Shown here one piece after another: positions 44,152-52,410 of a stretch of 64,000 bases of DNA. Within the stretch, counting starts at the first letter, position 1; the number at the start of each line of letters is the position of its first letter. Both the position numbers and the translations under genes were made by a program. The DNA is from CAYXDO01 sp964463485 (GTDB lineage: Bacteria > Myxococcota > Kuafuiibacteriia > Kuafuiibacteriales > Kuafuiibacteriaceae): NCBI GenBank assembly GCA_964463485.1, contig CAYXDO010000037.1:1-64000 (forward strand), written 5' to 3'. Under the pieces are notes generated by a model, which saw only the letters and a program-made list of their open reading frames with translations, was not told the origin of the DNA and did not search any database.

Positions 44152-45201
44152 ATGGTTCAGCAATCCACCGTGTCGAGCGAAGCGCTAGACGTGCTTCGGA
44201 GATCCGACTTCATCGATCTTCACCTCGACTCTTACATCCCGATGCGATTTTACGGATACGATCTGACGAAGCGTCACGGCCGTGGTCCGCCGTTCGGATT
44301 TTGCTACGGCCACGCGGACCTGCCTCGCCTCTTGGAGGGTGGGTTGACGGGCGCGGGTTGGTCGATCACGACGAACCCGTTTCGCACGGCTCGCGGGCGG
44401 CTGCGAGCTTTCTCGCGAAATCTGGAGAAGCTGAGTGCGACATTACAGGCGGCCGGCACGACGCTCGTGCGTTCGTTCGAGGACTACGAGCGAGCGCGGA
44501 GATCGGGGGCGTTTGCCTCGTTCGTGTCGATCCAGGGCGGGGACGCGTGGGAGGTCGTGGCGCGGGGGGAAGCTCCCGTGCCGACTGATTTAGTGAGTCG
44601 TGTGACGCTCGTCCACCTCACCAGCTCGGCGATCGGGGTGACTTCGAGTCCGCTCTCGATGCTACGGCAGGACAAGGGGTTGGGTCCAATCGGTCGAAGG
44701 CTGGTCGAGCTGCTCGATGAGCGGCGAATCTTCGTAGACCTGGCTCACATTCATCCGAGGGGCTTCTGGGACGCGGTGGAAGTGCATGACAAGACGCTGC
44801 CGCTCATCGTGACTCACACGGGCGTGTCGGGCGTTCGGCCGCATTGGCGCAACTTGGACGACGAGCAACTCAGGGCGGTGGCGAGGTCGGGCGGCGTCGT
44901 GGGCATCATTTTTTCGATTCACTTTCTCTCTCGGAGGGGTGGGCCGCGGGATGGAGAGATGATCGTGGAGCACATCGCTCACGTAATCGACACGGTGGGT
45001 GAGGACTTCGTAGCCATCGGGAGTGACTACGACGGCATGATCGTGCCTCCGAGGGACCTGCGGTCGATCCATCTGATGCCGCGGTTGGTGGACCACATGC
45101 TTCGGAGGGGGTTCACGCCGGAGCGCGTGGGCAAGGTGCTCGGAGGGAACTTTCTGCGCGCGTTTCGCGCGCTTCGACCGAGTACCTCAGTCCTTGGGTG
45201 A
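44152..45201 (+). CDS. Membrane dipeptidase family protein (peptidase M19)
   Basis: A 349-aa zinc dipeptidase-like enzyme without a signal peptide. The N-terminal metal site reads FIDLHLDSYIP, where most relatives have DGHNDLP. Other motifs are SIQGGDAWEV, LVHLTSSAIGVTS, ERRIFVDLAHIHPRGFWDAV, LIVTHTGVSGVRPHWRNLDDEQLRA, GVVGIIF and DFVAIGSDYDGMI, which together match the M19 barrel. It may cleave dipeptides including D-amino-acid forms. It is only 4 nt after the barrel-like gene, so it is probably in the same operon. It converges on the minus-strand small gene with a 15-nt tail overlap. Confidence 0.87.
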   Translation: MVQQSTVSSEALDVLRRSDFIDLHLDSYIPMRFYGYDLTKRHGRGPPFGFCYGHADLPRLLEGGLTGAGWSITTNPFRTARGRLRAFSRNLEKLSATLQAAGTTLVRSFEDYERARRSGAFASFVSIQGGDAWEVVARGEAPVPTDLVSRVTLVHLTSSAIGVTSSPLSMLRQDKGLGPIGRRLVELLDERRIFVDLAHIHPRGFWDAVEVHDKTLPLIVTHTGVSGVRPHWRNLDDEQLRAVARSGGVVGIIFSIHFLSRRGGPRDGEMIVEHIAHVIDTVGEDFVAIGSDYDGMIVPPRDLRSIHLMPRLVDHMLRRGFTPERVGKVLGGNFLRAFRALRPSTSVLG

Positions 45202-45339
45202 CCAGCGGGACCGAGCGCGGCCCGCGCGGCCGAGGCGGTCGAGACCTCGTTTGCGCACGACTCTCTTGAGGATGTTGAGGACGACGCCGAGGACGGCGAT
45301 GACGATCGCCAAGGTGAGGAGGGTGTCCGCGTCGGACAT
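45187..45339 (-). CDS. Small membrane protein (50 aa) coupled to acyl-CoA dehydrogenase
   Basis: A short frame whose ATG (45339) overlaps the dehydrogenase stop (ATGA). The product has one helix, LLTLAIVIAVLGVVLNIL (about 7-24), followed by a strongly basic tail (KRVVRKRGLDRLGRAGRARSR). This is the layout of a small inner-membrane protein with a cytoplasmic cationic end. The 3' end overlaps the convergent dipeptidase gene by 15 nt. Its function is unknown. The coupling to the dehydrogenase is the best support for its being real. Confidence 0.6.
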   Translation of the reverse strand: MSDADTLLTLAIVIAVLGVVLNILKRVVRKRGLDRLGRAGRARSRWSPKD

Positions 45340-47162
45340 CAGTAGGTGAGCGGGTAGCCGTTGGCCTCGAGGACGGCTTGCGCGACCTCGCGGCCGAACG
45401 GGAGCAGCGGGACGGTCTCGGTAATTTCCAGCCGCCGCAGCTCTTGAACGCGGGTGTATTGGTCCTCGTTCGGAAAGAGCTCGACGACGATTCGAGCGGC
45501 GCGGGCGATCGCTCGCTCGTAGATTCGGTAGCAGGCGATTTTCATCAACGCGGTGTGAATACGTTTTCGTTCGGGAGACTCGATCGCTTGCGCCTGGATG
45601 GCTCGGCGAACGATGGAGTCGATGGCGTAGGCGTCGATACACATGTCCGCGAGCATGGTCAGCTGCTCTTGCTCTTTTTCGAGCTCCGTCATGAGGCGCA
45701 TGGCCGCGGTGGAGAGAGTGTAGACGGTGGCGAGCCGCACGAGCTCGGCGAGCTGGACCTCTTCGGCGAAGGGTCCGTCGCCGAGGGGCGGGACGGGCGA
45801 TTTCGCGCGGGCCAAAGACGACTGAAGCTCCTGAGCGACACTCAGGATGTCGAGCTCTCCTCTCATGGCGCGCTTGAGGAGAGTACCTGGGATCAGCATT
45901 CGGTTGATCTCGTTGGTACCCTCGAAGATGCGGTTGATGCGACTGTCGCGGTAGGCGCACTCGACGGCGAACTCCTCGCTGTAGCCGTAGCCGCCGTGGA
46001 TTTGCACGCCTTCGTCGGCGACGAAGTCGAGCACCTCGGAGCCGAACACTTTCATGATCGAGGACTCGATGTTGTAGAGCTCGAGGACGTCGGTCAGTTG
46101 TTTGTCGAGGCTCGGGTCGTCCTTAGAGATGCGATCCATCGCCGCGTCGATGAGGCCGGTGGTTCGATAGCTCATCGACTCGGCGGTGTAGATGCCGACG
46201 GCCATGTCGGCGAGTTTTTGCTGGATGACTCGGAACTCTCCCAGCGTCTTTCCGAACTGCTTGCGATCCTTGGCGTACTTGGCTGAGAGCTCCAAGATCT
46301 TCTTGCCGCCGCCCATGACGGCGACGCCGAGGCGGAGGCGCCCCATGTTGAGGATGTTGAACGCGATCTTGTGGCCGCGCCCTTCTTCACCCAGCAGGTT
46401 CGCGCGCGGGATCCGTACGTCGTCGAACGAGAGCGCGCAGGTGGACGAGCCTCGAATGCCCATCTTGTGCTCTTCGGAGGCCACCGTGAGACCAGGCGTG
46501 TTGGCGGGGACGAAGAAGGCGGAGAATTTCTTTCCGTCGATCTTGGCGAAGACGGTGAACACATCGGCGATCGCCGCGTTCGTGATCCACATCTTCGAGC
46601 CGTTCAGGATCCAAGATCGTCCGTCGTCGGACAATCGTGCGGTGGTCTTGGCGCCCAAGGCGTCGGACCCGGATCCGGTCTCGGTGAGGGCATAGGCGCC
46701 CACGATCTCGGCGGTAGCGAATTTTGGGAGCCATTCGTTTCGGAGCTCGTCGCTGCCATAGAAGACGAGGGGCAACATGCCGATGCCGTTGTGCGCTCCG
46801 AGCGCGACGGAGAAGCTTCCTTGGCGTGCGACGGCTTCGGAGACGAGATAAGAGGTCGTCTTGTCGAGTCCGAGGCCGCCGTATTTTTCGGGAATGTCGA
46901 TCGTGTGGAGCCCGAGCTCGCCGGCTTTCTGAAGCAGTTGGCGCATGATGCCGGGCTTTTTTGCTTCGATGTCTTTGTGGAGCGGGACGACCTCTTTTTC
47001 TACGAAGTCGAGCGCGGTTCTGTAGAACGCGCGCTGATCGGCGGAGAACTGTTCCGCCGTGAAGACGGATCGATCGCAGGCTGGCTCCAGAAGGAAACCT
47101 CCGCCGGGGGGGAGCTCTCGGCGAATTTTGTAAGGATTGAGCTCGGTGACTTGGGCAACCAT
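45339..47162 (-). CDS. Acyl-CoA dehydrogenase (long-chain/VLCAD-like)
   Basis: A 607-aa FAD enzyme for the first step of fatty-acid beta-oxidation. Motifs are YALTETGSGSDALGAKT and WITNAAIADVFTVFA (FAD/substrate binding), EEHKMGIRGSSTCALSFDDVRIP, RKQFGKTLGEFRVIQQKLADM and GVQIHGGYGYSEEFAVECAYRDSRINRIFEGTNEINRM. The catalytic Glu lies in the FEGTNEIN segment. The extra C-terminal region (about 440-607) makes it VLCAD/ACAD9-like rather than a 380-aa short form. It is followed immediately by the coupled small membrane gene; upstream is a divergent PilZ-AMIN gene. Confidence 0.93.
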   Translation of the reverse strand: MVAQVTELNPYKIRRELPPGGGFLLEPACDRSVFTAEQFSADQRAFYRTALDFVEKEVVPLHKDIEAKKPGIMRQLLQKAGELGLHTIDIPEKYGGLGLDKTTSYLVSEAVARQGSFSVALGAHNGIGMLPLVFYGSDELRNEWLPKFATAEIVGAYALTETGSGSDALGAKTTARLSDDGRSWILNGSKMWITNAAIADVFTVFAKIDGKKFSAFFVPANTPGLTVASEEHKMGIRGSSTCALSFDDVRIPRANLLGEEGRGHKIAFNILNMGRLRLGVAVMGGGKKILELSAKYAKDRKQFGKTLGEFRVIQQKLADMAVGIYTAESMSYRTTGLIDAAMDRISKDDPSLDKQLTDVLELYNIESSIMKVFGSEVLDFVADEGVQIHGGYGYSEEFAVECAYRDSRINRIFEGTNEINRMLIPGTLLKRAMRGELDILSVAQELQSSLARAKSPVPPLGDGPFAEEVQLAELVRLATVYTLSTAAMRLMTELEKEQEQLTMLADMCIDAYAIDSIVRRAIQAQAIESPERKRIHTALMKIACYRIYERAIARAARIVVELFPNEDQYTRVQELRRLEITETVPLLPFGREVAQAVLEANGYPLTY

Positions 47163-47277
47163 CGGACCTCCAGAAGTTCTTATGGAACCGAAGGATGCCG
47201 CACTGTGTCAATCGACGTGGGCGGAAAACTGGACGCAGCGAGACGGCGAGTCATGATGGCTCTACCTCGAGCCTCAC

Positions 47278-48972
47278 ATGAGCGGCGGAACGATGCATTC
47301 AGACCCAGGAACACACTCATCCAACTCACAACCTCCAGTGGCCATCGGGCTTCTCGGCGCGGCCGAGTGGCGTCCAAGCGGTGATGAGCGGCGACGGAAG
47401 CCGCGAGTACCCTTCGAAGGGCGGGTGCGGCTGGGGCCGGTTGGTCAGTCGCCCCGATCGATCCTCCCGGCTGAAAATTTGTCAGCCGAGGGGATCTTCC
47501 TTTGTTGCGCGCAGCCGGTGAGGGTGGGCGCTCAGTTTGCGTTGGAGCTCGATCTGCCGTCTGGGGATCGGGTGCTGATTCCGGAGGTCGAGGTTCTCTA
47601 CAACCGGCCGGCGCAGGGGAAGAGGGCGAGTGGGTTCGGGGCTCGCTTCGTAGACCCGCCGGCTGCGGCCGCGGAGAAGCTTCGGCGGGTCACGAGCGCG
47701 TGGTCCGGCACCGAGCGACCGCGTCGCGCCGAGCAGCGGGGTGGGTCTGCGGCGACGGTGGAGGCCAATGAGTCGGCGCTTCTCTATGCGGAATCTCGCG
47801 TTCCCGATCCGCTCGGAGAGGACTCGATCGTGACCGATCCGTGTCGAGCGCCGGTGGAGCTCGCGCCGTCGATGCAGATCGAGCTCTCGAGCATCGGCTT
47901 TGGGAGCGTGAGGCCAGCTCCGTTGCCGCGATCGGGGAGCTCGATTCGGAGCGCGAGCATCGCGCCCACCGAGGCACTTCGCTCGGAGAATCCGGCGAAA
48001 CCGAGCGTCGAGGTCGAGTCTCTCGAGGTCGAGGGATCGGAGCCGACCACAGACCAGGTCACAGACCACATCACAGACCCCGAGCTGGTGGTCGAGCTTC
48101 TGCAGATCGCTCCGGATGCGGCTTTGAAGGCGGCGCTCTTCGACGAGCCGAAGTCGCTCACGCCCACGCCGGAGGTAGTGATCTCTCGAGGGCCGGAGCT
48201 CGTTGGGCGCCTAGACATTCATGCGGCGCTGAGCCGGAGGCCGGGGCAGTCGGGGCGGCCGGGGCGGCCTGGTGAAACGGGCAGGCCGAGTCGGCGCGGG
48301 AGCTCGGGCGGGAGCATGAAGCCGAGCCGTCGGCCGAGTCTGATCGAAGCAGCGCCGAGCCTCGTCAGTCTGACTCCGCAACCCATCGAGATTCCCGAAC
48401 CGGTGATGGAGCTTCCGCCGTCGAGGTTGATGGAGAGCGTTCAGGCGGCGATCGAAGTGGCAAAAGAGATCGGCGAGTACCTTCGAACGCACAAGACCGC
48501 GGTGATACTGACGGCGACGGTTTCGGCGGGACTAGGGCTGCTCCTGACCGGGGGCGACGAGATCGAGGCGGTGCCGCTCGAGATCGCGCCAGTAGTTGCG
48601 CTGCCGGCGCAGCCGCTCGTGCTCGCGCCGAAGAGCGACGTGGCTCCGCCTGCGCTCGCGTCCGAGATCGAGGCGGGCGAGGCCGTGGCGCGGACGGTCG
48701 AGAGGCCGGTCGTGGCGAGCTCCGCGAGTCTCGAGGTCGCAAACACGGTGAAGGTGATTCGTACCCTCACGCTTTCGAATCCGCCGCGCTACGTGCTGGA
48801 TCTGGACACGCCTCCGTCAACGGTGCGGGCGGGGCCCACGGCGGGTCGAGTGCTCGGCGTGCGGGTGGGCCGACACGACGGCTTCACACGCGTGGTGTTG
48901 GATCTCGAAGGATCCGTTGGAGCTCCAAAGATCGATCGATCCGGGAGCACGCTCACGATTACGCTCGACTGA
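47278..48972 (+). CDS. PilZ domain - transmembrane helix - AMIN domain fusion
   Basis: A 564-aa protein. Residues about 38-135 form a PilZ domain with the c-di-GMP motifs RRRKPRVPF (RxxxR) and NLSAEGIF ([DN]xSxxG). A long low-complexity linker rich in Ser, Pro and Glu follows. One membrane helix is at about 406-425 (AVILTATVSAGLGLLLTGG). The C-terminal AMIN domain (about 490-564) reads VKVIRTLTLSNPPRYVLDL ... VRVGRHDGFTRVVLDLEG. AMIN domains bind peptidoglycan or localise envelope machines, so this protein could pass a cytoplasmic c-di-GMP signal to the periplasm. The start may be 47278 or the internal ATG at 47293. Its 3' end overlaps the convergent gene by 14 nt. Confidence 0.85.
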   Translation: MSGGTMHSDPGTHSSNSQPPVAIGLLGAAEWRPSGDERRRKPRVPFEGRVRLGPVGQSPRSILPAENLSAEGIFLCCAQPVRVGAQFALELDLPSGDRVLIPEVEVLYNRPAQGKRASGFGARFVDPPAAAAEKLRRVTSAWSGTERPRRAEQRGGSAATVEANESALLYAESRVPDPLGEDSIVTDPCRAPVELAPSMQIELSSIGFGSVRPAPLPRSGSSIRSASIAPTEALRSENPAKPSVEVESLEVEGSEPTTDQVTDHITDPELVVELLQIAPDAALKAALFDEPKSLTPTPEVVISRGPELVGRLDIHAALSRRPGQSGRPGRPGETGRPSRRGSSGGSMKPSRRPSLIEAAPSLVSLTPQPIEIPEPVMELPPSRLMESVQAAIEVAKEIGEYLRTHKTAVILTATVSAGLGLLLTGGDEIEAVPLEIAPVVALPAQPLVLAPKSDVAPPALASEIEAGEAVARTVERPVVASSASLEVANTVKVIRTLTLSNPPRYVLDLDTPPSTVRAGPTAGRVLGVRVGRHDGFTRVVLDLEGSVGAPKIDRSGSTLTITLD

Positions 48973-49933
48973 GGCCTGCTCGTCGCAGCGATTCCACTTG
49001 CGCCGCGAGCACGCGCTGGTCTGCGTCGCGCCTATCCAACATCGAGCGCGGGTCGATCCCCGTTCGCGCTGCGGCGATCGGCACGACGTACTCGAGCAAC
49101 AGCCTGCCGGTGCGTCGTCCCGGTTCGGAGTCTCGCTCCCAGCTCGTGACGAGCTCCTTTTGGAGCTCCCAATAGTCGATCGCAGTGGCCGCTTCCGCGT
49201 AGAACTCGGCTTCGACGCTCGGCGTGACGGCGTATGGCACCGGGCAGAGCACCATGACGGGCCCTCCCTTGGCGCGCTCTGCGGTCCAGCTCAGCGGATA
49301 CAAGCGGCAGATGGAAGGGCGCGCTGCGTAGGCACCGCAGCGTCCGTAGCCAGCGAGGTCGTGGAACACGATGCAGTTTCCTTCGGGCGTACGTTTGAGC
49401 GAGAGCTCGACCTTCCCTGTCCACGGCCGCGGATCGTCTCGACGCGGATCGACGTCGAGCAAGAATGCGCCCTCGTCTCGCTCGCTCGCGACGAACCTCA
49501 GCGCCGCGAAGAACGGCAGGTCGAGCGTCGAACAGAATCGAAGGGCGTCGGCCACGGTGAGATGGACCTCATGACGTCGGCAACAGAAGCCTGGGCACAT
49601 CGAACACGCGTTCAAGACGGGCCGATGGGGCGTGGGCGAGACGGCGGCTCCTTCGGGTGTCGACAGCGGCGTCATTGCGTTGGGTAAGATCGCCAATCGG
49701 TGACGACGCGCGACAGGAGGGTCGGGCCGATCGACTTGCGTGCGGCCGCTCTCGCTTGGCGGCTGAGGCGTCGCTGAGGCGTCGCTTGCAGCTGCTACGG
49801 TCGCAGGAAGCTCCTGTTCCGAGCGCACACGCTTTGAAGCGCGCCGGGCACCGCTCTTTTTCGGAGGGGCTTCGTGGCGCCTCCGCTTCTTGGGAGTCTT
49901 CCGCGTCGACACGTTGGACCCGCAGCGTGGCAC
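48959..49933 (-). CDS. YkgJ-family cysteine-cluster protein
   Basis: A 324-aa protein. Residues 1-105 are basic and low-complexity; homology begins near residue 108. ACSMCPGFCCRRHEVHLT has the CxxCxxxCC cluster. Later GYGRCGAYAARPSICRLYPL supplies the second Cys pair typical of the YkgJ (UPF0153) Zn/Fe-chelating domain. The function of this family is not established. Because the N-terminal part is unlike the family, an internal start (for example the Met at residue 87) is possible. The gene follows the kinase gene by 25 nt in the same direction. Confidence 0.78.
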   Translation of the reverse strand: MPRCGSNVSTRKTPKKRRRHEAPPKKSGARRASKRVRSEQELPATVAAASDASATPQPPSESGRTQVDRPDPPVARRHRLAILPNAMTPLSTPEGAAVSPTPHRPVLNACSMCPGFCCRRHEVHLTVADALRFCSTLDLPFFAALRFVASERDEGAFLLDVDPRRDDPRPWTGKVELSLKRTPEGNCIVFHDLAGYGRCGAYAARPSICRLYPLSWTAERAKGGPVMVLCPVPYAVTPSVEAEFYAEAATAIDYWELQKELVTSWERDSEPGRRTGRLLLEYVVPIAAARTGIDPRSMLDRRDADQRVLAAQVESLRRAGLSRA

Positions 49934-49958
49934 GCTGGTCGAGGCGGCACAATGCGGC

Positions 49959-52406
49959 TCAGCGCTTCACCGATTGCAGTCGCTTCTCGAGCTCGGCGAT
50001 CTCGCGGAGCACCGACGCGTCACCCGCCTCGAGGGCGCGCTTCTTGAGCTCTCGGTACGTATCGTCGAACGCGTCGAGGTCTTCTCGCGGAGCAAAGTCC
50101 GCTACGTCGCGGATCTTCGCCCGAAGAATGACGAGGCGCTTCTCGAAGAATCTTTTGTCGAGGGCGGCACGATCGATCGCTGAAGACAACGCATCGAGCG
50201 CGCCTTCGGCCGCCTCGACGTCTCCGTTGCGGGCGTTGTGCCACGCTTCGATGAGCTTGGCGTCCACGAGGTGCCGCAGGTCTTCGGAGGTGATGCCCTT
50301 CTTCTCGAGGATGGATCGGTAGCGAGCCTCCAACGTGCTCTTGGTTCGCAAAGTCTTCGACGCCTTCTTCGGTCGACCGCCTCTGCTCTTCTCCTCGTCT
50401 CCCTCCGATGGAGCCGCCTTCACTTCCTCGATGGCTTCCGTCGGCTCAGGAGAAGGCGGAGCAGGCGGGGCTGAAGGGACCGCAGCAACGGGCGCGATGA
50501 GTTGCTGCGGCTCCTCGATGATCACCTCGGCCGCCACGGGCGGTGGCTCTTGAGCGCGAGGTGACCACATCACGCCCGCGACGAAGGCGACTCCCGCGCA
50601 GACGGCCGTAACGACGGGTGCGTACGAACGGGAGGTGGACACGCGTACGGAGGTCGATTCGGTTGGGAGGAGCGCAGCGGCTCGCGTGGCGGGAGGCGCC
50701 TCAGGGTCGATCACGGTGACGGTCGGCATCATCGGGAGCTCGGTCATGCCCGGCGACTTCGTCTTGGTGAGCTCCGGCGGCTCACCGAGACCGATGGCTT
50801 GATCGATCGCGAGCAGCAGCGCCTCGGAGCTGCGAATACGATCTTCCGGGCGTTTAGAGAGGAGCTCGAGCGCTACGCGCCCTAGGGGCCCCGAGGTCGC
50901 CAACGGAGCTGGCGAGACGTTGCGGTGTTGCTCCAGCACTTCCTCCTTGGTCGGGCCGAGGAACGGCGCCTGGCCGCTCAACATCTCGTAGAGGATCGTA
51001 CCCGCTGCGTAGAGATCGGCTTCGGGGCCGGCCTCGGAGGCCGCTCCGATCTGCTCGGGCGCCATGTACTTCGGCGTTCCGATCAGGTCTCGCGCACGTG
51101 TCAACTGCGTCTCGTGCCCGGCATCGACCCTTCGCACGACTCCGAAGTCCAAGATCTTGAGCGTCTCGATCCCGTTGGGATCGTAGACGAGGATGTTGGA
51201 AGGCTTGAGATCGCGATGCACGAGACCGATCGAGTGAACCGCGTGTAGTCCTCGCACGAGCTGCCGTGTGAGGGAGGCGACGCGATCAGGAGACAACGGT
51301 GACTCCGCGCGGAGCAGCGCTTTCAGCGTCCTTCCGTGGAGGAGCTCCATGATCATGAACGGCAGGCCGCCGGGCGTGAGGCCGAAGTCGCGAACTGCCA
51401 CGACGTTCGGATGGTCGAGCCTCGAGAGCGCGTCGGCCTCGCGCATCATGCGGCGTCGAGCGATCTCCGAGGCCGCGAAGCGGCCCCGAAGCACCTTCAC
51501 CGCAGCCTCTCGCGCCAGGTAGAGATGTCGCCCGCGATACACGTTGGCGAAGGTTCCCGAACCGAGCACTTCATCGAGCCGGTATCCATGCAGCACTAGG
51601 CCAAGCGCGTCCTCCTCTTCTTCGACGTCCTGCGGCGCGACGTCGTGGACCCTCTCACGGCTGCGCTCATCGGTGGAGCCAGTGAAGGTGATGCCAGGAT
51701 CGCGCGAGGACACGGTTGGATTTCGATCAGGGGCGATCGGTTTGGCGTGCGGAGTGGGCGAACCTTCCTCGGAGACGAGCAAGGTCTGCGGTCGGCGAAC
51801 GAGGTCTTCGGGCAGCGGTTCGACGGGTGCTAGCTCGAAGTCGAGGAGCTTGGGTTTCTTGGGCTTGCTGCCCGAGGCGAACGCGACGAGGACCGAGCGG
51901 GGCTCGAGGCCGGCCCGCGCACCCAGCAGAGCGCGAGCGCGAGCCCCTATGCCTGCAAAGTCGGGCCGGCGCTCAGCGGTGCGAGCGAGGCTCGACAAGA
52001 GCTCGGCGACACCCATCGCGTTCTCGGTAGACAGCGCCCCGAGCGTTCGCGCTAGCGCCGCGGCATCTTCGTGAACAGGCGGCGATCCGCCATCTGCGAC
52101 TCCAAAGCCAAAACAACGCACCGAACCGTCTTCGAAGAGCGCCAAGAGTCCGGGCGCGATCGGAAGATGCGGCTTTGGCGGCTGCACCGAGTGGGCGTCG
52201 CGAAGCAGGTCGGCGAGCTCGACGACGAGTGCCAGCGCGACCTCTTCTGGAAGCGGAGCCAAATCGATGAGCCACCGCGCGCCCTCGAAGGGATGGGTCA
52301 CCGGAGGTCGACTCGAGAGCTTCAAGACCGCTACGCGCCCCTGAGGCCCTTGGGTCTCGACGAGCTCGAAGTTCGATCCGCTGTGAAGAACGCGCGACGG
52401 CGACAT
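49959..52406 (-). CDS. Ser/Thr protein kinase with N-terminal pseudokinase-like region
   Basis: An 815-aa membrane kinase. The Pkn2-type kinase domain lies at about 270-535: LGSGTFANVYRG (Gly loop), AAVKVL (Lys), HRDLKPSNIL, ILDFGVVRR, GTPKYMAPEQ. A membrane helix at about 592-612 is followed by a Pro/Ala-rich linker and a helical C-terminal region (about 680-815). The first 200 residues look like a decayed kinase C-lobe: LLALFEDGSVRCFGFGVAD stands where DFG would be, followed by DAAALARTLGAL and AERRPDF. The 3' neighbour is the YkgJ gene. It lies 4 nt after the FHA-sigma54 activator gene, whose FHA domain could read its phosphorylation. Confidence 0.9.
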   Translation of the reverse strand: MSPSRVLHSGSNFELVETQGPQGRVAVLKLSSRPPVTHPFEGARWLIDLAPLPEEVALALVVELADLLRDAHSVQPPKPHLPIAPGLLALFEDGSVRCFGFGVADGGSPPVHEDAAALARTLGALSTENAMGVAELLSSLARTAERRPDFAGIGARARALLGARAGLEPRSVLVAFASGSKPKKPKLLDFELAPVEPLPEDLVRRPQTLLVSEEGSPTPHAKPIAPDRNPTVSSRDPGITFTGSTDERSRERVHDVAPQDVEEEEDALGLVLHGYRLDEVLGSGTFANVYRGRHLYLAREAAVKVLRGRFAASEIARRRMMREADALSRLDHPNVVAVRDFGLTPGGLPFMIMELLHGRTLKALLRAESPLSPDRVASLTRQLVRGLHAVHSIGLVHRDLKPSNILVYDPNGIETLKILDFGVVRRVDAGHETQLTRARDLIGTPKYMAPEQIGAASEAGPEADLYAAGTILYEMLSGQAPFLGPTKEEVLEQHRNVSPAPLATSGPLGRVALELLSKRPEDRIRSSEALLLAIDQAIGLGEPPELTKTKSPGMTELPMMPTVTVIDPEAPPATRAAALLPTESTSVRVSTSRSYAPVVTAVCAGVAFVAGVMWSPRAQEPPPVAAEVIIEEPQQLIAPVAAVPSAPPAPPSPEPTEAIEEVKAAPSEGDEEKSRGGRPKKASKTLRTKSTLEARYRSILEKKGITSEDLRHLVDAKLIEAWHNARNGDVEAAEGALDALSSAIDRAALDKRFFEKRLVILRAKIRDVADFAPREDLDAFDDTYRELKKRALEAGDASVLREIAELEKRLQSVKR

Positions 52407-52410
52407 CGAG

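Noticed and set aside
45378..46286. 302-aa plus-strand frame opposite the acyl-CoA dehydrogenase
   Set aside because: It is antisense to a gene with full family motifs, and its Asp/Gly/Leu bias is typical of reverse-frame shadows.
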